A stretch of DNA of 64,000 nucleotides from Clostridiales bacterium (GTDB lineage Bacteria; Bacillota; Clostridia; Oscillospirales; Oscillospiraceae): positions 1-64,000 of the forward strand of contig JAAYBD010000039.1 in assembly GCA_012719035.1 (NCBI GenBank). The letters run 5' to 3'. The notes beneath the pieces are model-generated. The model was given only the letters and a program-made list of their open reading frames with translations, had not been told where the DNA came from and ran no database searches. Below, piece after piece: positions 35,701 to 42,468 of the stretch; the first letter of the stretch is position 1, and each line of letters starts with the position of its first letter. The translations under genes were made by a program, and so were the position numbers.

Positions 35701-36528
35701 TCCGGCAGAATTTTCGGAGCGCGTCCGGGGACATATCTTAACGGCATAACGCTTCAAGTCTACGCCTCGGCGTGGAAGGAACGCAGCGAGATGGTAGATG
35801 TCTACACCTTTTTCAACGGCTATTCATACAGCCGTGCGGGCTACGGCAAGGAAGCCTATAAGGTGCTTCAGAACAGCTTAAAAACAGTGGAGATCACATA
35901 TAACAAGGTGATGACCGACGAACACGATCTTCTCGGCTGCTGCTGTTATTACGGTGTTCAGGGCGGCATGACCGCCGCGGCAAGGGAGCTTTCGGGCAGG
36001 GATGTCAGAACCTATTACGGCGACAGCCGCGAGGCAAACCATATAGAGGTTCGCACCATGGCAGAGGAGCTTTCCCGCGTTGTGCAGTCAAAGCTTTTGA
36101 ATCCGAAGTGGATAGAAGGACAGAAAAAACATGGATATAAAGGCGCGGGCGATATCAGCAAGCGCATTGGCAGGGTATACGGATGGGAGGCTACGACCGA
36201 TGAGGTGGACGACTGGATATTTGACGAGATAACACGAACTTACATTGAGAATAAGGAGAATTTCGAGTTTTTCAAAGAAAACAATCCGTGGGCAATGGAG
36301 GAAATCTCAAGAAGGCTTATGGAAGCCTACAAACGCGGTCTGTGGAAGCCTGCCGATGGACTTTTGGATACCTTGCAGGACAATTACGTTGAGCTTGAAG
36401 GTGTGCTGGAGGAATCTATCGGTGAGGGGGTGAGCGAATTTCAGGGAGGTTCTATCGATATCAAGGATATCGGAGAGCTTGAGGCAATGAAAAAAGGTCT
36501 TCAGCATATGCATAAGACCTTACAGTAA
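32707..36528 (+). CDS. CobN/BchH-like chelatase large subunit
   Basis: A 1273-residue CobN/ChlH family protein of normal length. The family motif IIHVGTHGNLEFLPGKGTGLS lies near residues 541-561, followed by NADNPPEGTIAKRRALATIVDHMQT. Later blocks include VMPGPSGVVTRGRDDVIPTGRN, MYWMCNDLMWGGGEGMAQLMYFIGVRPKW and YGDSREANHIEVRTMAEELSRV. The family binds the tetrapyrrole and metal; CobN inserts Co, ChlH inserts Mg, and HmuS of Bacteroides removes iron from heme. No signal or membrane segment is obvious, so it is probably cytosolic. No tetrapyrrole biosynthesis genes are nearby. With FecBCDE2 following in the same operon, metal insertion or removal on an imported tetrapyrrole is plausible. The actual reaction cannot be read from sequence. 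Confidence 0.88.
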   Translation: MKKIVAVLWHTSASRMKAIIPRVKNEIDLCVYSARSLSNGTESFDALCGDLDDADFYLFNRTSSDDIWPQIIDYIKDKTTPLAHVGSEVLSNVTSEEVLRLSAVCNEYFTYGGLDNMENLIKYAAHTAGDDGIKADAPKAIPWEGIFHPDEPETVYDTAEEYWSKHPKKNSGTVGILISRANKINGDIECETEIIRLLEIRGYDVLPVYTYSWKEENLGAKGPKWAIERYFFDSNGMPLINSLIKMTGFFIGGRNEAKDDGVFKRLNCPVFKPICSVNMSVEEWEESPDGTIKDVAWSIALPELEGNIEPIFIGGTQKDNEYDYRKPVQSRCEKLVNRVISWVELSKKENRDKRVVFILNNNPCASVEASVGGGAKLDTLESVARILKAMSEQGYDLCDIPQNGKELIETIMERKAISDFRWTTVGEIVQKGGVLHRLTKDEYMPWFNELPEKTKADMIKAWGNPIGEEIDGVPPAMVYEDTICITGVNYGSALVCVQPKRGCAGSRCDGTVCKILHDPHVPPTHQYFATYRYFERIYKADVIIHVGTHGNLEFLPGKGTGLSDGCFPDICIGTMPNLYIYNADNPPEGTIAKRRALATIVDHMQTVYVQGGLYEELEQIDQLIEQYENIRLTDRAQAHQFQHQIIDAINGSTIKKQIKTELSHSNMEAVVEEVHKILTLIRNTQIQDGMHIFGEIPSGERRIDLLYGIMRFEGGEKPAIRSLLCSIYGLDFADMLKNPERYCPEYGKSCGTILSDIDLIGREVIMRLLNGDEIDETIDKSRTYHFKDRSVLPALYALREHLLDLNTRVDESTEMENLLDAMDSHFVMPGPSGVVTRGRDDVIPTGRNFYTMDPDTVPTKAAWVIGQRLADAVIDRFINDEGHYPESFGMYWMCNDLMWGGGEGMAQLMYFIGVRPKWLPNGKVTGFEIIPLDELKRPRIDISVKISGILRDNFKSRYELLDEAVLAVAALEESEEMNYIRKHTLQNMSDGKMSFEEASGRIFGARPGTYLNGITLQVYASAWKERSEMVDVYTFFNGYSYSRAGYGKEAYKVLQNSLKTVEITYNKVMTDEHDLLGCCCYYGVQGGMTAAARELSGRDVRTYYGDSREANHIEVRTMAEELSRVVQSKLLNPKWIEGQKKHGYKGAGDISKRIGRVYGWEATTDEVDDWIFDEITRTYIENKENFEFFKENNPWAMEEISRRLMEAYKRGLWKPADGLLDTLQDNYVELEGVLEESIGEGVSEFQGGSIDIKDIGELEAMKKGLQHMHKTLQ

Positions 36529-36551
36529 AACAGTTCAAAGGAGTAATCATA

Positions 36552-37619
36552 ATGAAAAAGTTACTATCAATTGCTATTGCGGCAATAATGCTGCTGAGTT
36601 TTGCGGCGTGCGGTCAGAACCCCGACGCAGTGACATCGCCAGATGAGGAAACATCATCTGCAGCGCCAAGCCCCGAAGTTCCCGAAACAATTACGGATTC
36701 GCACGAAAATGAATTTACGCTTCCTATGAATCTGAACAGGATAATTGTTCTGAATTCCGGCGTGTATGAAATGATTTGCGTTCTTGGAAAAGATGATATC
36801 GTCATCGGAGTAAACGACAGCACGAATTACCCTGCATCTGCCGAAACAAAGGAAAAATTCGGAGACTGGAAAGAACCGAACGTTGAAAAGATATTGGAAG
36901 CAAAGCCGGATGCTGTTATAGGCTATGCAAGTTACCTCAGCTCAGGGATTGCGCAGCAGATCACAGATGCGGGAATTCCGGTAATCATGCTTGACTTCTA
37001 TGTACCATCCGAGATTCCGGGCGAGGTTGAAATCCTTGGCAAGATGCTGGATGCGGAAGAACGCGCAGAAGAATTTATAAGCGACATTGAAGATATCCAG
37101 AAACTGGTTGCAGAAAGAACGAAAGATGTAGATCCTATTACCGTATATTATGAGGGATATACAGATTATAAATCCGTCGGGAAAGGTTCGGGCGGAACGG
37201 AACTTATGGAGCTTGCCAATGTAAAAAGCCTTACTGCAGATCAGAATGTTGAATATCCCGAAATCAGCGATGAGTGGGTCCTTGAAGCAAATCCGCAGAT
37301 GATAATCAAGCTCGTATCAAGTACAAAGGAAATCATGGGAGACAAAATAACAGACACCGCTGCTGTTAAAGGTCTTTATTCATCCATTGTCAGCCGCCCG
37401 GGCTGGAACAATATTGACGCCGTTAAAAACGGAAAAATGCTTATTCTCTATTCACGCATCGGGACTAACCCGCTTGGAACAGCAATGGCACCTTTGTATA
37501 TAGCAAAAACTGCTTATCCCGATAAATTTGAAGATATTGATCCCGATGAATACTTGGGCAATATGCTAAAAAAATATTGGGGAGACGAACTTACAGGTAT
37601 CTGGAGCTATACGGAATAA
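36552..37619 (+). CDS. FecB/BtuF-family substrate-binding lipoprotein 2
   Basis: The 355-residue lipoprotein starts MKKLLSIAIAAIMLLSFAAC with lipobox Cys20 and an acidic Ser/Pro linker. The binding fold reads DSHENEFTLPMNLNRIIVLN, VLGKDDIVIGVND, EAKPDAVIGYASYL and TVYYEGYTDYKSVGKGSGGTEL, typical of siderophore, heme or corrinoid binding proteins. It lies 23 bases after the CobN-like gene with AAAGGAG. Being co-transcribed with the chelatase, it is the best candidate for delivering the chelatase substrate or its metal. Here it leads the B-C-E gene order, unlike Fec1. Confidence 0.87.
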   Translation: MKKLLSIAIAAIMLLSFAACGQNPDAVTSPDEETSSAAPSPEVPETITDSHENEFTLPMNLNRIIVLNSGVYEMICVLGKDDIVIGVNDSTNYPASAETKEKFGDWKEPNVEKILEAKPDAVIGYASYLSSGIAQQITDAGIPVIMLDFYVPSEIPGEVEILGKMLDAEERAEEFISDIEDIQKLVAERTKDVDPITVYYEGYTDYKSVGKGSGGTELMELANVKSLTADQNVEYPEISDEWVLEANPQMIIKLVSSTKEIMGDKITDTAAVKGLYSSIVSRPGWNNIDAVKNGKMLILYSRIGTNPLGTAMAPLYIAKTAYPDKFEDIDPDEYLGNMLKKYWGDELTGIWSYTE

Positions 37620-37620
37620 T

Positions 37621-38685
37621 ATGAAAAATGCCCTCCATATTGAAAGAGAACTTGAAAAATACAATGCTCATCAGGCAAAGGGAAGACGGCTTATTGCCAC
37701 ATTATTCGTTCTGCTGATTGTATGCATCATAGTATCTGCCTCGGTCGGCTCTTCCTCGGTCAACTTTGAAATTGTCCTTAAAACGCTTTGCAGCTATTTT
37801 AGCGGTGTGGCTGTTGAGGATGTGTATCGGAGCATAGTTATGGACGTACGTCTGCCAAGGGTGTTTTGCGCTGTATTTGCGGGCGCATCTCTTTCCATGG
37901 CGGGATTGATAATGCAGGGGGTTTTTCAAAATCCCCTCGTCAGCCCTTATACATTGGGTGTATCGAACGGTGCGTCTTTTGGCGCAAGCCTTGCAATAAT
38001 AATGTCTGCAAAGCTTTCGTTCCTCGGCTTCGGGATATACCTTACTCCCATATTTGCGTTTATTTTCTCCATGCTCACGATGCTGCTTGTATACACAATA
38101 TCGAAGCTGACCAATCATGATACCCGCACGCTCATTCTTTCGGGAGTGGCAATAGGATATCTATTCTCCGCACTTGTTTCCGCTCTCAAGTATATATCGG
38201 ATGTCCAAAGCCTGCCCGAACTTGTATTCTGGAGCATGGGCAGCCTTTCGGGGCTAAAGTGGAATGTCGTGTTTTTGCTTTTAATGGTTTTTGCGGTGTG
38301 TTTTGTCATATCAATATGCAAGGGCTGGAATTTGAACGTGATGGCATTAGGCTATGAGGAATCAACGGCTCTCGGTGTTGACTATAGAAAAATGCTGGTT
38401 CTGTCCTTCGTTGTCACTACGATATTGACGGCAACTTCTGTTGCCTTTACGGGTGTGATCGGCTTTGTGGGATTGATAGCGCCTCATGTTACCCGTATGC
38501 TGATAGGCGGTGATTACCGCTACTGCATACCCGCGTCTGCGCTGATGGGTTCTCTGCTGCTGCTTATCTCGGATACTCTTGCAAGGACAATGTTTTCTCC
38601 CGTTGAGATACCTGTTGGGATCATAACATCGTTTATCGGTGTGCCGTTTTTCCTGTATCTTATTGTACGAAGGAGGAAGGTCTGA
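37621..38685 (+). CDS. FecCD/BtuC-family ABC permease 2
   Basis: The 354-residue permease has about ten membrane segments. Family marks are VRLPRVFCAVFAGASLSMAGLIMQGVFQNPLVSPYTLGVSNGASFG and VAFTGVIGFVGLIAPHVTRMLIGGDYR. A single FecCD-type gene implies a homodimeric channel. Only one base separates it from the binding protein, and it overlaps the ATPase start (TGATG). The C-terminus is basic (RRRKV). Confidence 0.88.
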   Translation: MKNALHIERELEKYNAHQAKGRRLIATLFVLLIVCIIVSASVGSSSVNFEIVLKTLCSYFSGVAVEDVYRSIVMDVRLPRVFCAVFAGASLSMAGLIMQGVFQNPLVSPYTLGVSNGASFGASLAIIMSAKLSFLGFGIYLTPIFAFIFSMLTMLLVYTISKLTNHDTRTLILSGVAIGYLFSALVSALKYISDVQSLPELVFWSMGSLSGLKWNVVFLLLMVFAVCFVISICKGWNLNVMALGYEESTALGVDYRKMLVLSFVVTTILTATSVAFTGVIGFVGLIAPHVTRMLIGGDYRYCIPASALMGSLLLLISDTLARTMFSPVEIPVGIITSFIGVPFFLYLIVRRRKV

Positions 38686-39455
38686 TGCCGCTTACCGTTA
38701 AAAATGTCAGTTTTAGTTATAATACCGGCAAAGAAATACTGAAGAATATTTCTCTATGCATTGAGGATGGGCAGCTTGTTTCCATTGTTGGACCAAACGG
38801 CTCGGGGAAAACAACGCTTGTTAAATGCCTGAACCGGATACATACGCCGTCCAGCGGTACAATAGTATTCAATGAGATGGATATAATGCGGGCGAATCCC
38901 AGTAAAATCGCAAAGAAAATCGGCTATGTTCCTCAGATTTCAAGTGAATGCACGAGCGGCAGCGTGATTGATTACATTATGCTGGGGCGGCGGCAGTATC
39001 TTGGTTGGAAAATCCGAAGTGACGACCTTAATGCCGTTATGTCCGCAATGGAAAGGCTCGACATTGTAGAGCTTGCAAATGCAGATTTTGCGAAGCTTTC
39101 CGGCGGTCAAAAACAGAAGGTTCTGGTTGCACGCGCACTTGTGCAGGAAGCTGATGTTTTTCTCTTTGATGAACCGACAAGCAATCTGGATATTAAAAAT
39201 CAGCTTGAAATAATGGAAATAGCGAAGAGTATTGTTAAAAAGGAACATAAAACCGTTGTTATGGTGGTGCATGACCTCAATATGGCGGCACACTATTCCG
39301 ATAAAGTAGCGCTCATGGATGCGGGAAATATTTTGTGCTATGGCAAACCGGAAGAAATTCTGACGGCGCAGAACATAAAACAAGTCTATGATGTGGACGT
39401 CGGCATTACCCGGGAAAACCTGATTAACCCCTTTGCGAAAGCGTGCAGTATTTAA
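38685..39455 (+). CDS. FecE/BtuD-family ABC ATPase 2
   Basis: The 256-residue ATPase has Walker A GPNGSGKTT near residue 36, the Q-loop YVPQISSECTSGSVIDYIMLGR, signature LSGGQKQKVLVARA, Walker B LFDEPTSNLD and switch VVHDLNMAAHYSD. Motifs are intact and of the siderophore/cobalamin type. It is the last gene of the chelatase operon, followed 18 bases later by the right-end island terminator. Confidence 0.9.
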   Translation: MPLTVKNVSFSYNTGKEILKNISLCIEDGQLVSIVGPNGSGKTTLVKCLNRIHTPSSGTIVFNEMDIMRANPSKIAKKIGYVPQISSECTSGSVIDYIMLGRRQYLGWKIRSDDLNAVMSAMERLDIVELANADFAKLSGGQKQKVLVARALVQEADVFLFDEPTSNLDIKNQLEIMEIAKSIVKKEHKTVVMVVHDLNMAAHYSDKVALMDAGNILCYGKPEEILTAQNIKQVYDVDVGITRENLINPFAKACSI

Positions 39456-39473
39456 GTTGAAATATTATAATCA

Positions 39474-39516
39474 AATGACCGTATGGATTACAACAATCCG
39501 TACGGTCATTATTATT
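39474..39516 (+). terminator. Right-end terminator of the metal island
   Basis: A 16-bp stem (AATGACCGTATGGATT with AATCCGTACGGTCATT, one G-T pair, loop ACAAC) followed by ATTATTTAT. It is nearly the same sequence as the left-end terminator at 7199-7235 read outward. Confidence 0.82.
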
Positions 39517-39683
39517 TATAAAACCTTAAAAACAGATTTTGCGGGCTGATGTCTGCTTTCTTAAATGTCAATCACTGCTGCCGTTTGGCTGAGCATAATA
39601 CAGTGCCTTGACATCGGTTTTTAAAATGTCCCGGTGTACAAAAGTGCAGTTTCCGCATTACGAAATGGGAGATATTAAGGTGC

Positions 39684-39729
39684 TTGACATGCAAAAATAA
39701 AAATGATATATTTATATTGACCAATTGGT
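39684..39729 (+). promoter_or_regulatory. TetR promoter with palindromic operator
   Basis: TTGACA (39684-39689), 17 bases, TATATT (39707-39712). Just past the -10, at the transcript start, is the perfect palindrome ACCAATTGGT (39720-39729) within a longer TTGACCAATTGGTAAA near-dyad. The position suits self-repression by the TetR-family product. Confidence 0.72.
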
Positions 39730-39755
39730 AAAATAAAAACTCCGGAGGTACCGCC

Positions 39756-40337
39756 ATGCCCTTGATTGTAGACAAGGATGCCGTAAAAGAAAAAATACTT
39801 ATGGCCTTTCAAAACTGCATAGAGGAGAAACCGCTTGCAAACATCACTCTCCGCGATATTGCAGAAAAAGCAGAAATGTCGCACCCTAATCTTTTGTATT
39901 ATTTCAAAAACAAGCACGAGCTTGTTGTTTCGTATGCGGAATATACAAGGGACTATTTTTCTCAGAAATGTGTCGAGTGGTTTGAGGAGAATGATAGAAG
40001 CAATTTTGCATCGAACGCCGATTACCTAAATAAATTCATGGAGTATGTTGCAGTGGGAAAAGCTGATGAAAACAGGCCAAATGCAACTACGCAGTTATAT
40101 GTATATGCCCAATATGATAAAGAAATCGGTAAGCTTGTCCGGGAAGAATTTTGGGCATGGAAAAAAACGATGGAGGAGTGTCTTGTCAGAATCTATGGGC
40201 AGGAGGTGGGTGCAAAAGAGGCAGAAGTCATGATGATTCTAATTTCCGGCACTTTTATATGCAACTACAATAATGCACTGACCGGCGCCATCAACTCCAA
40301 TATTTTAGGTTATATCGGAAATCTCACAAAGTCGTAA
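39756..40337 (+). CDS. TetR-family transcriptional regulator
   Basis: The 193-residue protein has the TetR helix-turn-helix near residues 10-55 (KILMAFQNCIEEKPLANITL, RDIAEKAEMSHPNLLYYFKN) and an all-helical ligand domain without recognisable pocket residues. GGAGG lies 7 bases before the ATG. It sits just outside the right end of the island and is followed, 38 bases later, by a multi-cluster ferredoxin, which is probably its operon partner and target. It could also act on the island, but its operator word was not seen at the island promoters. Confidence 0.86.
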   Translation: MPLIVDKDAVKEKILMAFQNCIEEKPLANITLRDIAEKAEMSHPNLLYYFKNKHELVVSYAEYTRDYFSQKCVEWFEENDRSNFASNADYLNKFMEYVAVGKADENRPNATTQLYVYAQYDKEIGKLVREEFWAWKKTMEECLVRIYGQEVGAKEAEVMMILISGTFICNYNNALTGAINSNILGYIGNLTKS

Positions 40338-40375
40338 GGAAGATAAGACTATTCATCACGAAAGGAAGTGCCCCC

Positions 40376-41344
40376 ATGGCAGATAAGAAAAAAGAAACTC
40401 AGCGCGCCCTTGCAAAAGCTTTTCCAAAAACCGAAGAGGGAATTGCTCAACTCCTCCACGCACAGCTTTATTTCAAATATATAACGCTGTACATTTACCA
40501 TATGAAGCAGGCGGTAAACAACTTTCTCCCCGAACCCGATGAGCTTTTTTTGCCGGAAGATCCCGAATTTGAAACGGTCAACGAGATGGTAAGAACCGTT
40601 GTAAACCGCACAGGAGCGCTTGGCGCTTCGAGCGATACGAGTGTCTATCATGCAAAGGTGCTGCGGCTTGAGGACGCAGAACAGCTCGTAACGATAAAGG
40701 AAGACCTTGATCTCGGTGAGCTTCCCAAAAGCATAATGCCATATGAGCACGCCCGAAGAATTTTGTTTGAGAATCCCGAAAATATAGCTGTCATTGATTG
40801 CGTATGCCGTACCCTAAGAGGGGAGAAAGGCTGCAGCCCGCGTTCCGTCTGCATACTGATCGGAGAACCGTGGGTCAGTTGGGCGCTTGAGCGCGAAAAG
40901 CATCTCAACGGACGCCGTATTACTCAGGAAGAGGCGCTTGCGATTCTCCGCGACCAGCACGAAAGGGGGCATGTCCATGCAGGCTTCTTTAAAGATGCCG
41001 CCGCCGGACGTATGTACCACATTTGCAATTGCTGTCCCTGCTGCTGTACGGCGCTGCATACCCAAAACTACATAGGTGCTCCCATGTTCGGCGGTTCGGG
41101 CTATGTCGCTGAAATTGACAGGGATAAGTGCATCAAATGCGGAGTATGTGTCGATGCCTGCAACTTCAAGGCTGTTTCACAGAGCGATGACGGAATGATA
41201 ACAGTTGATGAAAGCCTTTGCAAAGGCTGCGAAGGGTGCGTTGGGAAGTGCCAATCCAACGCGATTACGCTCAAGCTTTTGGATGAGAGCGTTCTTGAAC
41301 CGCTGGATCTAAAGGCCGTCAAGGAAAAGTACGGGGCAAAATAA
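40376..41344 (+). CDS. Multi-cluster 4Fe-4S ferredoxin-like protein
   Basis: The 322-residue protein has an N-terminal helical domain of about 130 residues (ALAKAFPKTEEGIAQLLHAQ), then CVCRTLRGEKGC near 142, a striking CNCCPCCC run near 220, and two C-terminal 4Fe-4S binding motifs (CIKCGVCVDAC near 252, CKGCEGCVGKC near 280). This architecture is shared by uncharacterised clostridial and sulfate-reducer ferredoxins. The clusters suggest an electron-transfer role or sensing of redox or metal. It is expressed behind TetR and ends at a strong terminator. The partner enzyme is unknown. Confidence 0.83.
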   Translation: MADKKKETQRALAKAFPKTEEGIAQLLHAQLYFKYITLYIYHMKQAVNNFLPEPDELFLPEDPEFETVNEMVRTVVNRTGALGASSDTSVYHAKVLRLEDAEQLVTIKEDLDLGELPKSIMPYEHARRILFENPENIAVIDCVCRTLRGEKGCSPRSVCILIGEPWVSWALEREKHLNGRRITQEEALAILRDQHERGHVHAGFFKDAAAGRMYHICNCCPCCCTALHTQNYIGAPMFGGSGYVAEIDRDKCIKCGVCVDACNFKAVSQSDDGMITVDESLCKGCEGCVGKCQSNAITLKLLDESVLEPLDLKAVKEKYGAK

Positions 41345-41355
41345 ACTGTATGACG

Positions 41356-41400
41356 AAAAAACAAGGGGAACCTCATATGAAATCCCCCTTGTTTTTATTT
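41356..41400 (+). terminator. Terminator after the ferredoxin-like gene
   Basis: The stem AAAACAAGGGG / CCCCTTGTTTT, with a loop of about 16 bases, is followed by TATTT. It lies 12 bases past the stop codon. Confidence 0.85.
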
Positions 41401-41623
41401 ATGCGAATTAAAAGAAAAGTAATGAGCAGATGAAGGAGATACCCTCTTTAAGATTATAGAGGATATCTTTTTTGTTTTTATAAAGAGCGTTATGCTCTGT
41501 ATTTGATTGTTGTATTGGAAACTTGCTGTTAATCTTTGAATTCAATATCTTGGATGGAAATTTTCACGTGTCAGGACAGTGGGTATAAGAAGAATAAGTT
41601 TATCGGTATTTAGAAAATAATTA

Positions 41624-41675
41624 TTGACATATGACGCAAACGGGGTATACTACGAATAGATAGTGACATATGTCA
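41624..41675 (+). promoter_or_regulatory. Promoter and repeated operator of the ORP operon
   Basis: TTGACA (41624-41629), 16 bases, TATACT (41646-41651). The word TGACATATG occurs twice, exactly 39 bases apart: over the -35 (TGACATATGACG, from 41625) and downstream of the start as the perfect palindrome TGACATATGTCA (41664-41675). This looks like a pair of sites for a dimeric repressor, perhaps the DUF134 protein itself. Confidence 0.7.
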
Positions 41676-41697
41676 TAAATCGTAGGGAGGTGAAAAA

Positions 41698-42084
41698 GTG
41701 CCCAGACCGATGAAACGGAGAAGAGTATGCTGCTTGCCGGAAAGCAGCCGATTCGGACCTCTGGATTCGCAGACAAACGCCGGTTGTATTGTTAATATGA
41801 CGATCGATGAATATGAAACAATAAGGCTGATAGATCTGGAGGGATACACACAAGAAGAATGTGCCCGTCAAATGAACGTAGCTCGCACAACGGTACAAGG
41901 AATATATAATTGTGCACGAAAAAAAGTTGCTGAGTCATTGGTAAACGGTAAAGATTTGCTTATTAAAGGCGGAGAATACAGGCTCTGCGAAGGTAAGGAG
42001 GAGCGCTGCCGCTGCGGCGATTGTTGGAAACATAGGTGTGGGAGAGCGCAGGTGAGAAATAAAGACAATAATTCGGAAATGTAA
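41698..42084 (+). CDS. DUF134 (COG1342) putative DNA-binding protein
   Basis: The 128-residue protein starts at GTG after GGGAGGTG. It has the DUF134 opening PRPMKRRRVCCLPESSRFGP, a sigma-like helix-turn-helix (EYETIRLIDLEGYTQEECARQMNVARTTVQGIYNCARKKVAE) near residues 38-80, and a Cys-rich tail CRCGDCWKHRCG that could bind metal or an Fe-S cluster. DUF134 genes accompany ORP/NifX-like and MinD-like genes in Desulfovibrio and clostridia. It heads the operon and is a candidate for the regulator of the TGACATATG sites. Confidence 0.87.
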   Translation: MPRPMKRRRVCCLPESSRFGPLDSQTNAGCIVNMTIDEYETIRLIDLEGYTQEECARQMNVARTTVQGIYNCARKKVAESLVNGKDLLIKGGEYRLCEGKEERCRCGDCWKHRCGRAQVRNKDNNSEM

Positions 42085-42102
42085 ATAGAATGGAGATGTA
42101 TT

Positions 42103-42468
42103 ATGAAAATAGCAGTACCTGTGGATGATAAAAGACTGGAATCAGGCATATGCCCTTCGTTTGGGCGGACTCCTTATTTCCTCATCTTTAATACGGATAC
42201 GAACGAAGCCTGTTTCCTCGACAACAGTGCAGCTGCCAGTCAGGGCGGTGCAGGAATAAAAGCCGCTCAGGCAATCGTTGATGCCGAAGTAAATACGCTG
42301 CTGACACCTCGCTGCGGCGAAAACGCAGAAGAAGTTTTAAGTAAAGCAGAAGTGCTTATTTATAAGACGATATCGGGTACAGCCCAGCAAAACATTGATG
42401 CCTATAGGGCAGAACAGCTTCTTCCGCTGAATGAATTCCATAAGGGATTTCATGGTCATGAAAAATAA
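42103..42468 (+). CDS. ORP/NifX-like dinitrogenase Fe-Mo cofactor family protein
   Basis: The 121-residue protein (MKIAVPVDDKRLESGICPSF, then FNTDTNEACFLDN and GGAGIKAAQAIVDAEVNTLL) belongs to the COG1433 NifX/NifB-C/ORP family. In Desulfovibrio the orange protein of this family holds a Mo-Cu-sulfide cluster. Cys17 and the CGENAEE segment are candidates for cluster contact, and the tail is His-rich (HKGFHGHEK). It overlaps the next ATPase gene. Its role as carrier of a heterometal cluster is inferred from the operon. Confidence 0.85.
   Translation: MKIAVPVDDKRLESGICPSFGRTPYFLIFNTDTNEACFLDNSAAASQGGAGIKAAQAIVDAEVNTLLTPRCGENAEEVLSKAEVLIYKTISGTAQQNIDAYRAEQLLPLNEFHKGFHGHEK

Larger units (their letters stand above)
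39456..39755. other. Intergenic stretch after the island
   Basis: It holds the right-end terminator (39474-39516) and the TetR promoter with its operator (39684-39729). Between them the words GTGCCTTGACAT (about 39602) and GTGCTTGACATG (about 39680) form an imperfect repeat, perhaps a second or relic promoter. No gene was seen. Confidence 0.55.
41345..41697. other. Intergenic stretch before the ORP operon
   Basis: It contains the ferredoxin terminator (41356-41400) and the DUF134 promoter with repeats (41624-41675). The part between (about 41401-41620) is AT-rich, holds no open frame with a ribosome site, and I see nothing definite in it. Confidence 0.6.
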
